Assembly (NCBI GenBank): GCA_028867395.1
Contig: JAGWGO010000066.1
Location: 1 to 7,466, forward strand
Source of the DNA: Nitrososphaerota archaeon
GTDB lineage: Archaea; Thermoproteota; Nitrososphaeria; Nitrososphaerales; Nitrosopumilaceae
Direction of reading: 5' to 3'
Length of the DNA stretch: 7,466 nt
This document shows, one piece after another, positions 1-4,664 of the stretch. Within the stretch, counting starts at the first letter, position 1. Each line of letters starts with the position of its first letter. Below the pieces are notes generated by a model. The model saw only the letters and a list, made by a program, of their open reading frames with translations, was not told where the DNA came from and did no database searches. The position numbers and the translations under genes were made by a program.

Positions 1-1
1 A

Positions 2-856
2 TCAAAACTTCAGGGAGGATCGATGCCTGGATTTGAAAGGTTGCCGCTAAAGGATGTCGTAGATGAGGCAAACTCTATTGCAGATCTTAGTATTCCAGCA
101 ATAATGGTCTTTGGTATTCCATCCCACAAGGATGACAAGGGCACCTCTGCATTCTCACAGGACGGTATTGTGCAAAAGGCAATCTCTGAGATAAGAAAAA
201 ATCTTGGAAACAAGATTGCGATAATGTCAGATGTCTGTCTGTGCCAGTACACAAGCTCGGGGCACTGCGGATTGGTGAAGGGTAATAAAATCGACAACGA
301 CTCTAGCCTTGAGGTATTGACAAAGACTGCAGTGAGCCAGGCCCAGGCAGGGACCGATGTTGTGTCTCCCTCTGCGATGATGGACGGGCAGGTAAAGGCA
401 ATAAGGCATGCGCTTGACGATGCCGGATTTACCGATGTTGCAATAATGTCGCACTCTGCAAAGCACAGGTCGTCTCTTTATTCTCCGTTTAAGGACATGG
501 CGCACTCTGCACCGCAGTTTGGGGACAGAAAGACCTACCAGCTGCCATACACAAACCCAAAGGAGGCAATGCGTGAGGTGGAGACTGATATTGCAGAGGG
601 GGTAGATGTTGTAATGATAAAGCCTGCACTTGCATATCTTGATCTTATTGCAATGGCAAGGGAGAGGTTTAACGTGCCAATAGCTGCATACAGCGTCTCA
701 GGAGAGTACGCAATGGTAAAGGCGGCAGCAATGCAGGGGTGGATAGATGAGAACGAGGTAACACTTGAGATCTTGACTGCAATCAAGAGGGCAGGGGCAG
801 ACATGATAGTAACGTATTTCTCAAAGATTGCGGCAAAGGCTCTTGGCGGGAAATGA
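2..856 (+). CDS. hemB: Delta-aminolevulinic acid dehydratase (porphobilinogen synthase), 5'-truncated by window edge
   Basis: HemB condenses two 5-aminolevulinate molecules to porphobilinogen, the first common step to heme, siroheme and cobamides, in the cytoplasm. Counting from the Met at position 23, the zinc-binding cysteines are C72, C74 and C82 in the DVCLC...GHCG motif. The two Schiff-base lysines are K147 in SHSAK and K200 in VMIKPA, and the conserved SGEYAM segment follows at 226-231. The frame stays open to the window edge. The codons before Met23 give ...GGS-MPGF, matching the internal S-MPG segment of full HemB (about 325 residues), so roughly 45 N-terminal residues lie outside the window. 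The tyrosine usually found two residues after the Met of MSYSAK is a histidine here. The last four bases overlap the next gene (ATGA), indicating co-transcription and translational coupling. Identity is secure; only the start is missing. Confidence 0.95.
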   Translation, partial: SKLQGGSMPGFERLPLKDVVDEANSIADLSIPAIMVFGIPSHKDDKGTSAFSQDGIVQKAISEIRKNLGNKIAIMSDVCLCQYTSSGHCGLVKGNKIDNDSSLEVLTKTAVSQAQAGTDVVSPSAMMDGQVKAIRHALDDAGFTDVAIMSHSAKHRSSLYSPFKDMAHSAPQFGDRKTYQLPYTNPKEAMREVETDIAEGVDVVMIKPALAYLDLIAMARERFNVPIAAYSVSGEYAMVKAAAMQGWIDENEVTLEILTAIKRAGADMIVTYFSKIAAKALGGK

Positions 857-1164
857 GAGACGACGAAGCATTTGAGATAGATATGGCATTTGATCTATTG
901 CCACATGTGGTGGGGGCAAGCTGGGCAACAATTTGGTTTAGGATGAACAGGATAAGAAGGCCAAACGCTGAGGAGTTTCGAAACAAGGTTCTGGAATATT
1001 ACAAGATGCTTGACCCCTTGGTGACTTCATATTCTAAGGACGAAAAGCTTGCAGACATGGACAGACACATCAGAGGGTTATACCAGCACGAGATGGATAG
1101 GATACTGCAGGGAAAGAACCAAGAGATAGAAAAGAGGTTCAAAAGGTACCTCGATTATGGCTAG
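853..1164 (+). CDS. Conserved-looking small helical protein of unknown function, coupled to hemB
   Basis: I do not recognise this 103-residue protein. It starts on the ATG of an ATGA overlap with the hemB stop, which argues for a real, translationally coupled gene. The N-terminal third is acidic, then mildly hydrophobic (FDLLPHVVGASWATIWFR, residues 13-30); it is too short and interrupted to be a clear membrane helix. The remainder is strongly charged and probably alpha-helical, rich in Lys, Arg, Glu and Asp with several Tyr, Met and Leu heptad-like positions. There are no cysteines, so no metal or redox motif is visible. Its position suggests a role near tetrapyrrole synthesis, but that is inference from neighbourhood alone. 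The stop codon TAG is interlocked with the stop of the convergent HD-domain gene inside one CTAG. Confidence 0.75.
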   Translation: MRDDEAFEIDMAFDLLPHVVGASWATIWFRMNRIRRPNAEEFRNKVLEYYKMLDPLVTSYSKDEKLADMDRHIRGLYQHEMDRILQGKNQEIEKRFKRYLDYG

Positions 1165-1790
1165 ATCTCTGACTTGAGCTCATCAAGAAACTGCTTCATT
1201 ATCTTTAGCCTCTTTTGCGCCTCAATCTTTGCACTGCGGGTGTTCATCTCTTTTTCAAGTAACAGCAATTTTTTGTAAAAATGATCCAGTGTCCACATTT
1301 TATCGTCAGGTAGTCGTTTCCTGCAGAAGGGGTCATCGTTATTGTAAAACTTTCTTCCCTCTGCTCCTCCAACGGAGAATGCCCTTGCAATCCCTATCGC
1401 GCCTATCGCGTCAAGCCTGTCTGCGTCCTGGAGAATCTTTCCTGCAAGGGTGTCAGGCACTGCACCCCTTGAGAAGCTGTGGTCCCGAATTGCATCTGAG
1501 ATTATCTTGATCTCATCTTTTGTGTAACCATATCTCGTCAGGATCTGGCTTGCCTTGGCAGCACTCTCAAGTGACGAGTTCTTGGACCTAGGGTCTGACT
1601 TTGGGTAAGACACAATATCATGCATAAGCGCTGCGGCAAGCACAAGCCTTGAACTTGCACGCTCTTTTTTTGCAAGTCTCTTGGCGTTGTTGTATACTCG
1701 CATTATATGATCAAAGTCATGGGCGGGATCGTTTTTTTCAACCCTTCTTTTTACATAATCCTCTAACTTTTTTATCGAACTCAACTGCAA
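1161..1790 (-). CDS. HD-domain phosphohydrolase (YedJ/YpgQ-like)
   Basis: This 209-residue protein carries the HD metal-dependent phosphohydrolase signature: H24 and H28 in the AHDFDH motif, the H57-D58 doublet in LMHDI, H104, and D122/D124/D127 in QDADRLDAIG. The pattern and length resemble the stand-alone YedJ/YpgQ group, soluble enzymes thought to hydrolyse nucleotides or pyrophosphate-like phosphoesters; the physiological substrate cannot be read from sequence. The C-terminal third is a charged helical tail. The start is taken as TTG (1788-1790), because the first in-frame ATG is codon 30 and would remove H24 and H28. No stronger start codon is found before the upstream in-frame stop. A CTTTATCT sequence about 30 bases upstream could be its TATA box. 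It converges on the hemB unit and shares four bases with it, so transcription of the two must collide or terminate inside coding sequence. Confidence 0.88.
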   Translation of the reverse strand: MQLSSIKKLEDYVKRRVEKNDPAHDFDHIMRVYNNAKRLAKKERASSRLVLAAALMHDIVSYPKSDPRSKNSSLESAAKASQILTRYGYTKDEIKIISDAIRDHSFSRGAVPDTLAGKILQDADRLDAIGAIGIARAFSVGGAEGRKFYNNDDPFCRKRLPDDKMWTLDHFYKKLLLLEKEMNTRSAKIEAQKRLKIMKQFLDELKSEI

Positions 1791-1820
1791 AACACCCGTG
1801 ATCTCGTTGTAGAAAGATGG

Positions 1821-1828
1821 AGATAAAG
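1821..1828 (-). promoter_or_regulatory. Weak TATA-like element for the HD-domain gene
   Basis: On the minus strand this reads CTTTATCT. It lies about 30 bases upstream of the TTG start, which would give a leader of only a few bases. The match to the archaeal TTTATA-type box is imperfect, so this is a tentative call. Confidence 0.3.
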
Positions 1829-1959
1829 TGGTTGCATACAGGTTTCAAACTGGAAAGGGTTTGAAAATTTCATGATTTACATATGATTATTGAATTTCAT
1901 AGAACAATATTCCAAAAGAATCTCCTTTTTCCATGAAATGGATGATTCGTTCAATATCC

Positions 1960-1968
1960 TTATAAATA
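1960..1968 (+). promoter_or_regulatory. TATA box for the small zinc-finger gene (leaderless transcript)
   Basis: TTATAAATA is centred about 26 bases before the ATG at 1988. Archaeal TATA boxes sit about 26 bases upstream of the transcription start, so the transcript would begin at or next to the start codon. This supports both the start choice and the reality of this very short gene. Confidence 0.6.
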
Positions 1969-1987
1969 AAAATTGTATAATGATGTC

Positions 1988-2110
1988 ATGAGCTCAAAGG
2001 CGTGGAAGTGTTATCGCTGCAATCTTGTTTTTACCGACGAGACCCACGCCAACTTGCATGTAGATCTCTCCAAACACAACGTAAGAGAGATTGACATGAT
2101 AAAGGCCTGA
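1988..2110 (+). CDS. 40-residue C2H2 zinc-finger protein
   Basis: This short ORF encodes 40 residues starting MSSKAWKCYRC. It contains C8-x2-C11-x3-F15-x8-H24-x5-H30, which fits the classical C2H2 finger spacing C-x2-C-x12-H-x5-H including the core phenylalanine. H20 is an extra potential ligand. The finger occupies almost the entire protein, so it is a single-domain finger that probably binds one Zn(2+); whether it binds DNA, RNA or protein cannot be told. A good TATA box at the spacing expected for a leaderless mRNA precedes it, and it ends TGA only 38 bases before the acyl-CoA dehydrogenase gene, which has its own TATA-like element. Tiny one-finger proteins are common in archaea, mostly uncharacterised and often missed by gene callers because of their size. 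Confidence 0.72.
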   Translation: MSSKAWKCYRCNLVFTDETHANLHVDLSKHNVREIDMIKA

Positions 2111-2116
2111 CGCGAT

Positions 2117-2125
2117 AATTTTATT
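2117..2125 (+). promoter_or_regulatory. Probable TATA box for the acyl-CoA dehydrogenase gene
   Basis: AATTTTATT is centred about 27 bases before the ATG at 2149. That spacing predicts a leaderless transcript and favours 2149 over the TTG at 2146 or the ATG at 2173. The element is only a moderate match. Confidence 0.4.
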
Positions 2126-2148
2126 GCCACATACTACAAGTACAGTTG

Positions 2149-3402
2149 ATGTCCTACTCTAACCTCTCAAAGATGAACTTTGAGATCTCAGACGAGCAAA
2201 AAAATTTTCTAGACGAGGTGGACAGGGCCTGCAGGGCAATTCGGGAGCACGAGACTAGGTGTTATCTTGAAGAAAAGCCAAACGATATGATAGTTCCAGA
2301 GTTTGGAAAGATTGGGATGCTTGGATGCCCCATATCAAAAAAGTATGGGGGCCTTGGCTATGACCTGCTGACATATGCATTTGCACTTGAAAGGATTGGA
2401 AGGGAGGGAAACTCGCTTCGCACGTTTTTCTCAGTACATGTATCCATTGGACAGATGGTACTGCAAAATTGGGCAGATGAGGAACAAAAAAGAAGATACC
2501 TTCCTTCTACGACATCTGGCAAGAGCATCATGGCCTTTGCCCTCACAGAACCTGATGCTGGAAGCGACCCTGGCTCCATGACAACAAAGTTTGAGGAAAG
2601 ATCAGATGGATTTGTCCTGAATGGAAAGAAGCACTGGGTGGGAAACGGAACCATGGCGCAGGTCCTGACTACATATGCGCGCGGATCTGACGGAAGAATA
2701 TCGGCATTTATCGTAGATACAAGCTCCAAGGGCTTTCACGCAGAAGAGATGAAAAACAAGATAGGGCTTCTCAGCATAAAAAATGCTGAGATAAGATTTG
2801 AAAATTGTCTGGTTCCAAAGGAAAATCTTCTTGGAACAAAGGGAAAGGGACTGAGTATTGCATACAGCACACTGATAGACGGAAGGCTCAGTGTTGCAGC
2901 AGGTGCAATTGGAGTGATGAAGGACTGCCTTGAAGAATCCATCGTGCACTCGCAGAAGAGGCAGCAGCACGGCACAGTCCTTGCAAAAAAACAACTGATT
3001 CAGGAACACCTCTCATCGATGATACTAAACATTGAGAGCTCGCGGTGGCTTGTATACCGCTCTGTAGCCGCAAGGCAGAAACTGCAGGACTATGTGGAGG
3101 GTTTAAGAGAGAAGGATCAGCACTGGCAGGAAAAACTAAACCGGGAAGACAACGAGTACTCGACTCTGCGGTCAAGGGCGGACAGGCTTGCGGCAATAGC
3201 AAAACTTCATGCCACAAATGCTGCATTTGATTGCGCAAACAGGGCGGTCCAAATATTTGGCTCATTTGGGTACCAAAAGACCAACAGGGTTGCAAGGCAC
3301 TTTTTGGACTCGCGCGCAATAATAATTTACGAGGGAGCAAACGAGGTCTTGAAGCTAAAGATAGCCTCGCTTGAACTTGGCGACAAGTACCAAGCCTACT
3401 AG
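2149..3402 (+). CDS. Acyl-CoA dehydrogenase family flavoprotein (glutaryl-CoA-dehydrogenase-like active-site motif)
   Basis: FAD enzymes of this family oxidise an acyl-CoA to the trans-2-enoyl-CoA and pass electrons to an electron-transfer flavoprotein. In order, one sees the all-helical N-terminal domain (from MNFEISDEQ), the flavin-contacting segment LTEPDAGSDPGSMTTK at about 132-147, and the beta domain with GKKHWVGNG at 159-167. The C-terminal helical domain includes FGSFGYQKTNRVARHFLD and then IYEGANE, whose Glu395 aligns with the catalytic base of medium-chain and glutaryl-CoA dehydrogenases. SDPGSM is more typical of glutaryl-CoA dehydrogenases than of medium-chain enzymes. About 30 extra charged residues lie at roughly 312-344, between two helices of the last domain. 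Substrate is unknown. The start is ATG 2149; ATG 2173 (MNFEISDEQ) is a credible alternative. Confidence 0.92.
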   Translation: MSYSNLSKMNFEISDEQKNFLDEVDRACRAIREHETRCYLEEKPNDMIVPEFGKIGMLGCPISKKYGGLGYDLLTYAFALERIGREGNSLRTFFSVHVSIGQMVLQNWADEEQKRRYLPSTTSGKSIMAFALTEPDAGSDPGSMTTKFEERSDGFVLNGKKHWVGNGTMAQVLTTYARGSDGRISAFIVDTSSKGFHAEEMKNKIGLLSIKNAEIRFENCLVPKENLLGTKGKGLSIAYSTLIDGRLSVAAGAIGVMKDCLEESIVHSQKRQQHGTVLAKKQLIQEHLSSMILNIESSRWLVYRSVAARQKLQDYVEGLREKDQHWQEKLNREDNEYSTLRSRADRLAAIAKLHATNAAFDCANRAVQIFGSFGYQKTNRVARHFLDSRAIIIYEGANEVLKLKIASLELGDKYQAY

Positions 3403-3486
3403 TAACCTATTATAATAATTGCGGTACCATATTCCTTCACTTTGTTAGACAATAGATTATGATCCAGACATCTAAGGTTGTAAAAG

Positions 3487-3687
3487 ATGACTCAGGTTTT
3501 AGCAGACAGGAAGATTCTGGCAATATTGATTGTGACAGCTACCACTACGGTGATTGCTGGAGTATTGCATCTGATCATGGTTCCAATGTCTATATCGCAT
3601 GAGGCAGACGAAGGAGTGCTCTTTCTTGTTGGTGGAATACAGGTTTTTTGGGCAGTTCATGTCATGAAGAGATGGGGAAGAGTCTAG
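3487..3687 (+). CDS. N-terminal fragment of the interrupted membrane protein (TM1-TM2)
   Basis: As the sequence stands, translation from ATG 3487 gives 66 residues. TM1 spans about 10-32 and TM2 about 44-61. Between them is a short acidic loop, SHEADEG, with His28 and His38 near the membrane edge. The fragment ends at TAG two codons after the conserved-looking RWG, exactly where the family continues in another frame. Alone it is unlikely to be a functional protein. Confidence 0.5.
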   Translation: MTQVLADRKILAILIVTATTTVIAGVLHLIMVPMSISHEADEGVLFLVGGIQVFWAVHVMKRWGRV

Positions 3688-3971
3688 CAGGTTATGGGGT
3701 TGGGGGAACCATCGTCTTTACTGTTTTGTGGTTTGCTACCCATGCTCACAATCTGTTTGGCGGAGGACTTGGAGGACACATGCCAGAGGGTGCACCACTA
3801 GGAAATGCGTCTCAGGGCGGATTTCCGCAAGGCGATTCAGGTGGCGAACACTTTCCACGAGGTCACCCATCAAGAGGCATTGCAAGTATGCCGCAGCTAG
3901 AGTTCTTCCAGATTGCATTCATTGGACTTTGCAACCCTTGCCATGATGATCTCAAAAAGGCAAAAAGTTGA
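3648..3971 (+). CDS. Central fragment of the interrupted membrane protein (TM3, His/Gly-rich loop, start of TM4)
   Basis: This frame encodes 107 residues, but only those from about position 3676 on look real; the first ten overlap TM2 of the upstream fragment out of frame. It contains TM3 (GVGGTIVFTVLWFATHAH), then a loop of about 45 residues rich in Gly and Pro with five histidines (HAH, GGH, EHF, GHP). TM4 begins at LEFFQIAFIGL. The last residues (CNPCHDDLKKAKS) are probably out-of-frame read-through of TM4, so the apparent C-x2-C motif should not be taken as a metal site. Confidence 0.5.
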   Translation: MGSSCHEEMGKSLAGYGVGGTIVFTVLWFATHAHNLFGGGLGGHMPEGAPLGNASQGGFPQGDSGGEHFPRGHPSRGIASMPQLEFFQIAFIGLCNPCHDDLKKAKS

Positions 3972-4039
3972 AGAAAAGCATACAAGCCAATAAGAGGATG
4001 GTTTCTGAAACTGCGGAATCTCTAACTCTTTGTCTGGCA

Positions 4040-4044
4040 TTTTT
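4040..4044 (+). terminator. Possible T-tract terminator after the membrane protein gene
   Basis: TTTTT sits in a pyrimidine-rich stretch about 50 bases after the last stop of the upstream gene and before the HxlR promoter. Archaeal RNA polymerase can terminate at T-tracts without a hairpin. This one is short, so support is weak. Confidence 0.22.
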
Positions 4045-4061
4045 CTGATTTACATTCAGTA

Positions 4062-4092
4062 TTACTTTCTTATAGCCACTATAGAAAAGTAA
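4062..4092 (+). promoter_or_regulatory. 31-bp near-perfect palindrome, candidate HxlR operator, with TATAG-N3-CTATA core
   Basis: The half-sites TTACTTTCTTATAG (4062-4075) and CTATAGAAAAGTAA (4079-4092) are inverted repeats of 14 bp differing at two adjacent positions, separated by CCA. The right arm ends one base before the TATA box of the HxlR gene. A dimeric winged-helix protein bound here would touch the BRE/TATA region, so autoregulation by repression or activation is plausible. The inner 13 bases, TATAG-CCA-CTATA (4071-4083), recur as TATAG-TAA-CTATA at the TFB promoter. Confidence 0.6.
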
Positions 4093-4093
4093 G

Positions 4094-4102
4094 TATTTAA
4101 AT
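4094..4102 (+). promoter_or_regulatory. TATA box of the HxlR-type regulator gene
   Basis: TATTTAAAT is centred near 4098, predicting a transcription start near 4124. That leaves a leader of about 20 bases which carries the Shine-Dalgarno sequence. The box abuts the palindrome at 4062-4092. Confidence 0.55.
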
Positions 4103-4128
4103 TGGAAAACAATTAGATAGAAATTAGA

Positions 4129-4134
4129 TGAGGT
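4129..4134 (+). promoter_or_regulatory. Shine-Dalgarno sequence deciding the TTG start of the HxlR gene
   Basis: TGAGGT pairs with the archaeal anti-Shine-Dalgarno and lies 9 bases before TTG 4144. The two nearby ATGs (4128 and 4136) overlap the site or sit 1 base after it, and both run into stops within four codons, so TTG is the favoured start. Confidence 0.5.
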
Positions 4135-4143
4135 AATGGCACG

Positions 4144-4551
4144 TTGAAAGATGAAGAATGTAAGATTCTTCTTGACTCGCTCAAGACATGTCCAATTGAT
4201 AATACGTTTAAGATAATGGGGAAAAAATTTACTATTCATATAATACGCAACATGACACAGCTTGGGCAAAGCAGGTTCAACGAGTTCTTGGAGTCAATCG
4301 AGGGAATAAACCCAAAGACGCTTTCTGCAAGGCTGCGAGAGATGGAAAAAAACGGCATAATTGAGAAGAGAATATACCCCGGAACTCCAGTAAAGATAGA
4401 ATATGCCATGACAAAAAAAGGGCACGCCCTAAAACCAATACTTGAAGCAATGGCTGCCTACTCGATGCAATACTGTGCAAAAGATGTCTTCAGGGACGGC
4501 AAGCCCAAAATTTTAAAGGAGATTTATTCAAAGCCAAAACAAAACAAATAG
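4144..4551 (+). CDS. HxlR-family winged helix-turn-helix transcriptional regulator, candidate redox/electrophile sensor
   Basis: This 135-residue cytoplasmic DNA-binding protein matches the HxlR family over nearly its full length: CPIDNTFKIMGKKFTIHIIRNM (16-37), the recognition region RFNEFLESIEGINPKTLSARLREMEKNGII (44-73), and the wing with IEYAMTKKG (85-93). HxlR proteins act as dimers on inverted repeats. Cys16 is at the position of the conserved N-terminal cysteine that senses quinones, diamide or hypochlorite in bacterial YodB, CatR and HypR; Cys6 and Cys111 are further thiols. The TTG start is required to keep Cys16; the next in-frame Met is residue 25. Its neighbour two genes on is a quinone reductase/azoreductase, the classical HxlR target class. 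It has its own promoter with a 31-bp palindrome. Family assignment is firm; the sensing role is inference. Confidence 0.9.
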   Translation: MKDEECKILLDSLKTCPIDNTFKIMGKKFTIHIIRNMTQLGQSRFNEFLESIEGINPKTLSARLREMEKNGIIEKRIYPGTPVKIEYAMTKKGHALKPILEAMAAYSMQYCAKDVFRDGKPKILKEIYSKPKQNK

Positions 4552-4563
4552 ATCGTTTGTTTT
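4541..4563 (+). terminator. Weak inverted repeat plus T-run at the end of the HxlR gene
   Basis: AAAACAAA (4541-4548) and TTTGTTTT (4556-4563) form a perfect 8-bp inverted repeat with a 7-base loop that begins with the stop codon. The right arm ends in TTTT. The stem is almost all A-T and would be weak, so the T-rich arm may matter more than the hairpin. Confidence 0.3.
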
Positions 4564-4599
4564 CTGTTGTATGATATCATGACATACTGTCACCTAAAG

Positions 4600-4627
4600 T
4601 TAACTTGATATCCATTGATTAACTTGA
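4600..4627 (+). repeat. Two direct TTAACTTGA repeats upstream of the TFB TATA box
   Basis: TTAACTTGA occurs at 4600-4608 and 4619-4627, 19 bases apart, close to two helical turns, so both copies face roughly the same side of the DNA. A partial inverted copy, TCAAGTGTA (7 of 9 matches to the complement), follows at 4642-4650 on the other side of the TATA box. The arrangement suggests a binding site for a regulator of the TFB-reductase unit. Confidence 0.45.
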
Positions 4628-4629
4628 CA

Positions 4630-4638
4630 TTTTATATA
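4630..4638 (+). promoter_or_regulatory. TATA box of the TFB gene
   Basis: TTTTATATA is centred near 4634, predicting transcription start at about 4660, within 5 bases of the ATG at 4665. The mRNA is therefore probably leaderless or nearly so. No Shine-Dalgarno is present, consistent with this. Confidence 0.62.
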
Positions 4639-4646
4639 CTTTCAAG

Positions 4647-4663
4647 TGTATAGTAACTATACA
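4647..4663 (+). promoter_or_regulatory. Perfect palindrome over the TFB transcription start, second TATAG-N3-CTATA site
   Basis: TGTATAG-TAA-CTATACA is a perfect 7-bp inverted repeat with a 3-base spacer, lying between the TATA box and the ATG and covering the predicted start of transcription. A protein bound here would block polymerase loading, so repression is the natural reading. Its inner 13 bases share the sequence and spacing TATAG-N3-CTATA with the palindrome before the HxlR gene, pointing to the same binding protein. Confidence 0.55.
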
Positions 4664-4664
4664 A

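Larger units (their letters stand above)
3487..3993 (+). pseudogene. Four-helix membrane protein gene interrupted by two compensating frameshifts
   Basis: Read with two frame changes, this is one protein of about 168 residues with four membrane segments, of a type I associate with Nitrososphaerota genomes, function unknown. The frame from ATG 3487 reads GGIQVFWAVHVMKRWG and then meets TAG at 3685. The natural continuation, KSLAGYGVGGTIVFTVLWF, is in the -1 frame from the GGGG run at 3674-3677. That frame continues to LEFFQIAFIGL. There, at the TTT of 3928-3930, the sensible ending (ATLAMMISKRQK...HTSQ, stop 3991-3993) returns to the original frame. One lost G and one gained T would explain everything. 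Sequencing or assembly error, or a recent pseudogene, are both possible. A partial Shine-Dalgarno (AAGGT, 3474-3478) precedes the start. Confidence 0.7.

Noticed and set aside
12..25. GGGAGG-like Shine-Dalgarno just before ATG 23 as the start of hemB
   Set aside because: The reading frame is open to the edge and the codons before the Met match the internal S-MPG segment of HemB. Starting here would remove part of the barrel that all HemB proteins have.
1867..1939. Three ATTTCAT copies (one inverted as CATGAAAT) in the 1791-1987 intergenic stretch
   Set aside because: They are short and AT-rich, have irregular spacing (57 bases between the inverted copies), and have no clear link to either divergent promoter. 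The rest of this stretch shows nothing beyond the TATA elements.
2146..2148. TTG at 2146 as the start of the acyl-CoA dehydrogenase
   Set aside because: An ATG follows immediately at 2149 and sits at the spacing expected from the TATA-like box.
2358..3340. Long minus-strand open frames opposite the acyl-CoA dehydrogenase
   Set aside because: They are shadows of a well-supported plus-strand gene, with no domain, promoter or plausible composition of their own.
3927..3935. Programmed +1 frameshift (CTT-T context resembling the bacterial prfB site)
   Set aside because: There is no stop codon after CTT and no Shine-Dalgarno-like stimulator, and a second opposite shift would still be needed upstream. 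A homopolymer indel is simpler.
3930..3945. C-x2-C motif at the end of the central membrane-protein fragment as a metal or redox site
   Set aside because: It lies after the point where the sensible membrane helix continues in the other frame, so it is probably out-of-frame translation.
4571..4580. ATGATATCAT palindrome downstream of the HxlR gene as an operator
   Set aside because: It is a 10-base AT-rich palindrome of a kind expected by chance, not shared with the other promoters, and too far from the TFB TATA box to interpret.
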